Assembly: GCF_037975245.1 (NCBI RefSeq)
Contig: NC_092563.1
Span: forward strand, 15,324,094-15,388,093
DNA from: Apostichopus japonicus
Taxonomy: Eukaryota > Echinodermata > Holothuroidea > Aspidochirotida > Stichopodidae
Direction: 5' to 3'
Length of the DNA: 64,000 nt
This document shows positions 58,425 through 64,000 of this stretch, piece after piece. Under the pieces are notes generated by a model. It did not search any database and was not told where the DNA came from. It saw only the letters and a program-made list of their open reading frames with translations. Made by a program: the position numbers and the translations under genes. The first letter of the stretch is position 1, and each line of letters starts with the position of its first letter.

Positions 58425-61400
58425 TGAAGTCAGATGTTTTAAAACGTGAAAACTGTATTGGATATTGAGCTGTCTTCACAATGTCATCACTAAAGGACTG
58501 GTCTTGTCCATCGATAGAAAAGGGTTCTGAGATTTAGACAGCCCTGCTGCAAACCACAGAGAGGTCAAATGAAGCAAATGTTATTAGAGTGTGCTACTTT
58601 GTAAATCATACATGCCATTATCCCGTTTTTTTAAATTTTATCTGTTGGTTAATGACTTACTTTAATCCATCAATCTTAAATAGTTTAAGCCGCATTCGGT
58701 CACATAATCAAAAGAGATTGTTTTAGCAAATGTTAACGGTGTTGTTTGGAGGTAAATTCTCTCCCCTTTTAGAGCGAAATGGGAGATTATCCCTAATCCG
58801 TGGGATTAAGCCATCTGAAGCTAACATGCGACTATAACGAAGAGATATAGAAGGAAGATCAACTATACCATTAAGACTTAACCAAAGCTATTAAAATTAT
58901 CCTGGGACTTTTGTAATATTTCAGATACACCTGCATCTGTACGGAAAGGGGAAGAACAAATCTCTTCCTGTTGGCAGGTACCTGGGAAAATGGAAAAAAG
59001 GCCTTGGAATTTGCAACTTGCGTGAATAAAGGAAGTGCTTAAAGCAGCATTTTGCATCCTTTTCTATGGGTTTTTCTCAACCTCACTGATTCCACGATGC
59101 CATAACGACATACATAACTAGCTTATCTATTCAAATCTTACTTCAAATGGTAGCAAAAAAGTCGAAAAATTTACAACTTTCAACTCTGTTTTTCCTGAAG
59201 ATATTTTCCGTTGGGAACCAAATAAACCTCGCCCATAATATAAATATTTAAAAGCTACGAACGTCATTAATTTGTGTAGATTGACTATGGCAGTTGTACC
59301 AGGGAGCTGTTAGATTACCAGGGAGCTGGTTGTACCAAGTTACCAACTCGACGTTTTGAATCTATTTTTAGCAATGGCTCATTACTAAACCTGCATCTCT
59401 GATTGGTTGAATTCAAACTAGTGGGTTGGGGAACTGTGTGCGATTAATATTAAATGTGTAATTTGTCGGAGGACACTTTTCTCATTATCTGCAAGTGTCC
59501 TTAATTACTTGCCAATTAACGCTTTTGGCAGGGGAAAAACTTGGCTTATATCTTAGTTTGCTGTTTTGTGATTGATATATGCAAAAAACTTGATGGACTT
59601 GGCCAAAAAGTAGAAAGCAGTGACAAAACGCAAAATGCTACTTTAAAACTGAAAGCTATCTAATTTCTAGCGGTGTATCACAAATGAAAAGTTGGCTAGG
59701 AGTTTGAAAAGGAGGTCTTTCCCTCTTGATGGCTCTTCAACCCTAGATAGCTTGCATCTAAAACGAGGCTGAATTTTAAAACAAAAGTCTTTTTTTTTAC
59801 GTTGATTTTGCCTCTGACCACTTGGACTTTTCTTTGAAAGGGTTTATGTGAGCAGGAAATTATAGTTGATATTAAGGAATTGTTGATTAAAAGATCTGGA
59901 CACAGATGTAAGATGAGGGAGGTGGATGGGAGGGGGTTGGGGGGCGGGGGGAGGCTGCCAGCTAGACTATTGCTCATTGTTGTCAATCATCCCCCAATAT
60001 CATCCGGCCCTGTGGTTGCATGATTCTGTCCAAACCATCATGCGATATCACGCATAATTGATACCTTCCACTCAAAGTGGTTGATGTGGTACATACAGTA
60101 ATATGCTCATTCACACTCTGAAAGTATTAACCACTGCAACAAAGTTTGCCTCCCTAAAATTTATTAACCACTGCAGACAAAAGTTTTGTGATTTAAGAAC
60201 ACAGAGGAACGTAATGAATTGATATTTTAAACATATTTTAAACAATTAATCCTGGATATAGTTTGAAAGTCCCATTAGATTTGCACCTGTCGAAGCTTTC
60301 CAGACCAGGGTACCTATATTTCTCGGGTCACGAGCTCTTTCCAACGTTTCGTTGATGATTTCCAAATCAGTCTTCTAAATTCCTGATTTATTTGCTCTAT
60401 GCAATTTTCCAAATTACTTTGACAAATATTTATACCTCAAAGTTATAAACAGTTTGTGACTGGTATATCCTTGATCTAAGTTTACCTTCACTGTAAGTGT
60501 AGTCACTAAAACGTCTTGATTTCAAATTACTGAATGCTTCTGCAGAAATCGCCATATCCTCGTTGTTGTGATAGATTTGGCAAATGACGAATCTTGACCC
60601 CAGATCCGACGAAGCGTGGATCTGGCTGACGACCTACTTCGGGTGGTGTGGGGGGGGGGGGGGGGAGGATGCGGCATCTCATATCACATCCAGGTAACAG
60701 GATTTATGCCTCGGTAATTCAGAACTTCCTAATTCTTACAGGAAAACTAACTCTGCTAAAATAACATCGTTTACCGATCTATTATCTGTTTGCTGCGGAA
60801 GAATTGGAGGAAGCTATGACTCGGTAACCTAGACCCGTGATTCCATCTCAAAGTACGTTCCAATTAGGTGCAGCCAGGATTGCTCCATGGATGCTTTCAG
60901 CAGTTAGGTATTGCAGGGGTGGAGCTAGAATTCTGTCTTTAGGGGGAGGGGGGAGGGGGAGGGATGACCTATTAGCAGGCAGGGGGTAGGAGCCGGGGAG
61001 CACTGGGGGCACATGCCCCCACTTATTCCTAAAATAGCAAATGTGTCCAACTGGCAAATAAAATGTGCCCCTTTGATGAAGAACTGTCTTTTGGATATCT
61101 TAATTTTAATTTTTTATTTTAATCATTCATGTGCACCATAATAGTATTGATAGCATACTAACACATCATATATATTTAAGTGATTTGGCCGGTGTGTATC
61201 GGTTTATAGCATAACGAATGGTGGCTGTGGAATGAGAAAGTGCCCCTCTGATGTTGTGCCCCCCCCCCTCACTTTTTGGAAGCTTCCTACCCCCATGGTA
61301 CTGGCAGGTCACCTTTGGCTCTTCCTTTATTGTAACCAATATTCTGTACCGTAACAATTCATTCCCTGCATCAAACACCAGCAAGTTACGTACCTTAATT

Positions 61401-61427
61401 GTACCTTTAAACAAGTGGTTTTATGCA

Positions 61428-61886
61428 ATTTAGATTAAGGTGACCATATTTGCCTGACTGTAATCAGGGACATTTATTGTGTGACTGATATGGGGAGGGG
61501 TCTAAGGGGAGGGGGTGCCTAAGGTGCTTAGATGTAAAATGGTGATACTTAGAAGCACTTTTTAAATCAATTTTATTTTCAAAAATGTATCTTTTTCTTA
61601 GATGAAATTTACTTACTTCACGAAAGAGTGCTAGGCTAGATCCATCTAGCATATTCCACTTTACAATGGCCCACCTGAAATACTGGTTAGTTCCGTTCTG
61701 CGACTGCACACTTCACTAAATTTTGTTTTGACAATTATTTTACTAATAATGTGGGATATTTTCGAAATTCCTGAACATTTTGACGAATCGGGGACATTTT
61801 CGGGGACACTTGTTCATCGGGGACAGCACACTGTAATCGGGGACTGTCCCCGAAAATCGGGGACGTCTGGTCACCTTAATTTAGAT
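61428..61886. mobile_element. hAT-like MITE with 8-bp TSD
   Basis: The element is 61,436-61,878 (443 bp). TAAGGTGACCA and TGGTCACCTTA are perfect 11-bp inverted repeats, flanked by ATTTAGAT at 61,428-61,435 and 61,879-61,886. The interior contains the 'ggggaggggtctaaggggag' block shared with the element at 8,323-8,924, plus a right-hand 'cggggac' repeat cluster (61,788-61,865). Confidence 0.85.
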
Positions 61887-62221
61887 GAAATGGTACGGCC
61901 TCAAGTACGCTCTAACTATTCATATCATATTCAGTCACGTTCCAATTTGAGCAGTTTCCAGCTAATCTCTCCTAATTTGGCCGCTAAACCATTTCATCCT
62001 CAAATTTAACAATCCAGTCGGTTGAGTGAAACCTTCACTTCAACATCTGCTCTTGAGACAAAGTTCCAAAGTTGTCTGATGTTATGGCATAGCGCCCTCA
62101 CTTCAACGTTCAGATTGTACTTTTGAATGTTTTATTCATTGGAACAAATTCTTTAGCTCACTGCAATAATATGATTTACTACGATGCCATTAATTCCCAC
62201 ATTTGAAAAGCCCCATCTGCA

Positions 62222-62700
62222 TTCACCTCACCCCCCCCCAACACACATTTGCATAGCCACACCTGCATGCATATGCCCTATCTCCCTCCCCACATTTGTA
62301 TAGCCACACCTGCACACATTCCCTAGTTCTGTTGCTCCACCTGTCATACACCTCAGCCCCCCCACCCAACATTTGTGTAGCCACACCTGCACACATTCCC
62401 TACTTCTGTTGCCCCACCTATCATGTACCTCATCCCCCCCCCCCCCCCACCACACATTTGTGTAGCCACACCTACACACATTCCCTACTTCTGTTGTCCC
62501 ACCTATCATGCACCTCACCCCCCCCACCAAACATTTGTGTAGCCACACCTGCACTCATTCCCTATTTCTGTTGCCCCACCTGTCATACACCTCATCCCCC
62601 CCACCCCAACATTTGTATTGCCACACATTCCCTATTTCTGTTGTCCCACCTGCCATACACCTTATTCCCCTTCCCACCCCTGCCCCTACAAACACACATT
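62222..62700. repeat. ~80-bp C-rich minisatellite
   Basis: The unit contains 'acatttgtgtagccacacct', 'gcacacattccctacttctg', 'ttgccccacctgtcatacac' and a C run. Copies start near 62,245 (partial), 62,289, 62,369, 62,454, 62,530 and 62,610 (partial). Open frames across it on both strands are by-products of the repeat. Confidence 0.9.
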
Positions 62701-64000
62701 TGAAACAGACCTCATTAAGTCTAGTTCTCTTTCAAGGGGGCATCCTGCAACTTGTTTGATATTTTAACATGTTCACATTAAGAGTACGCAAGAAACCTGA
62801 ACAATTATGGGCCAGACATTCAGGAAAACATTGTTTGATAGTGATGTTTATAACTTGTCTGTACACTGTTGACAAGAATGTTTTCCATATGCCAGCCTAT
62901 CAGGTTATTATAGTTGTAGAATTGTCTACAAACCAGAAGACTCCCATTTCTTGGGAGGTGGGGGAGGGGGAAGTTTTCATATGCAGTTTCTATATATTCA
63001 GCAGCATTTCGTGTCGTATTTGCTACAATCTTGTCAAAAATTCTCAACTTTAAATGAAAGGTGATGAAACTACAATCAAGTATAATCAATCAGTCCACCA
63101 TGACAACTTTCTGTTGAAGCGACTTGCACTTCTTTGACCTTGAAAACTAAATTGAATAAACAATTAGCCTGATTATTGTGGTTAAGGCTCTTTACCGGTA
63201 AGGATGTTTCTTTAATAATTTAAAAAGAAGAGGAATACAATATCATCTTTTAACGGACATTGTTGACAACATTTGCTGCTGTTTTTTTGTCCGATCAAGT
63301 GGAAGATTTTACAGCAGGAGAATTCGGAATCACACATAGTTGCCCTAAAATTACATTACAAAGGTGTTCTCCCTTCCTGCTCGAATAACGTAGTAGTACC
63401 ATATTAATTAAGGTCAGCTTTTGTTACTTCCATCTAAAACAAAATCGGAACCCCCCTTCCCGTTCTCTACCTACATCACACCCTCACATTCTTTGTTTAC
63501 ATAACTGATGCATTATAAAAAGAAGAAATCTCAGTTTATGAATTATTTCAGGATATATTAGATTTGTTTCTTTTATACCCAATGTTGTTGCAGCAAGTTG
63601 CAGCTAGGTCAATTCGAAAACAAAGTTAACCTTTTCTAGTAGGAAGGGGTCCAGTACATCGACATAGTCTTTGTCGTTGGTTGATAAAAGTCTCTCTAAA
63701 GTTACAGCCAGAGTGGTAAATCCACCCCCCCCCACCTGTGTAAAAGGGACCAATTTATTTGTTTGGGTGACCCTCCTGTCTCTTCCTTCACTTGTTCTGT
63801 TGCACTCTGCTCATACATCCGAATACATTTCCTCTTTGGTAACTTTTAATGTACAAATTGCCTTCGCCGACACCGATGTTCTCAATTTCCGTTTAATAAT
63901 GTGAAATGTCAAATAAAAGGATATCGAAACTCGCATTAAAGGGATCATATGCGACTCCCATCACAGAAAAAAAAAATGCTGATTAAAAGAGATCTGGCAA
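62701..64000. other. No supported gene
   Basis: Short frames on both strands show no motif or splice support. A homopolymer C run at 63,724 is the only notable feature. Confidence 0.5.

Larger units (their letters stand above)
52753..61427. other. Long noncoding stretch, possibly intronic
   Basis: Apart from the repeats listed separately, no coding exon with a recognised motif is seen. An open block with a good acceptor at 54,144 and a donor at about 54,260 shows no motif. Homopolymer G/C runs occur near 53,250, 57,665, 59,935 and 60,650. If the orphan exon at 51.5 kb is real, this region is its first intron. Confidence 0.4.

Noticed and set aside
60914-61303. Possible further hAT-like MITE (CAGGGGTGGAGCTAG start)
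   Set aside because: A plausible left end, but no matching right end or target duplication could be found.
62228-62759. Repetitive protein frames with CxHxC-like spacing
   Set aside because: By-product of an 80-bp minisatellite; the frame persists on both strands.

Overview
The window is eukaryotic nuclear DNA: AT-rich, intron-containing genes with consensus GT/AG splice sites, many microsatellites, and dense remnants of cut-and-paste DNA transposons. The complete metazoan gene WWOX, an arylamine N-acetyltransferase-like exon, PIF/Harbinger, hAT-like and EnSpm/CACTA-like elements, and abundant 'taggccta' sequence suggest a marine invertebrate deuterostome. An echinoderm is my best guess, but the species cannot be fixed from the sequence. 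No viral genome, CRISPR array or rRNA gene was seen.

Layout. 0-2.8 kb: a LINE-like 3' tail, a long CAT/CCA microsatellite, an N-acetyltransferase-like exon (minus) and a pentamer microsatellite. 2.9-14 kb: gene-poor, with foldback and TIR elements, two hAT-like MITEs with perfect 8-bp target duplications, and an ACGT-rich array. 14-21.4 kb: a decayed EnSpm/CACTA-type transposase, followed on the same strand by an intact-looking multi-exon gene that resembles DUF4806-family proteins, then a LINE endonuclease remnant. 23.8-31.2 kb: a complete WWOX gene on the minus strand in eight coding exons (about 406 aa).

32.8-50.75 kb is the most unusual part. Two arms of about 3.2 kb, inverted relative to each other and diverged, flank a core of about 9.4 kb. 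The core holds a broken protein-kinase-like gene and a broken Harbinger transposase on the plus strand, and a MADF/Myb-SANT-like partner gene on the minus strand. Transposase and MADF converge, as in Harbinger elements. Each arm carries a copy of the same 68-nt exon-like segment pointing into the core. The MADF intron contains a 2,990-bp TIR element with repeated subterminal TACGTCCGTCAC motifs. The right arm is interrupted by a 1,966-bp nested insertion whose empty site can be read in the left arm.

50.8-64 kb: one orphan 5' coding exon with a membrane segment at 51.5 kb, then noncoding DNA (possibly intronic). It holds a MITE with telomere-like repeats, a tRNA-derived SINE head, two TTAA-flanked MITEs, a third 8-bp-TSD MITE and an 80-bp minisatellite. 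All function calls come from motif recognition by eye; no searches were run.
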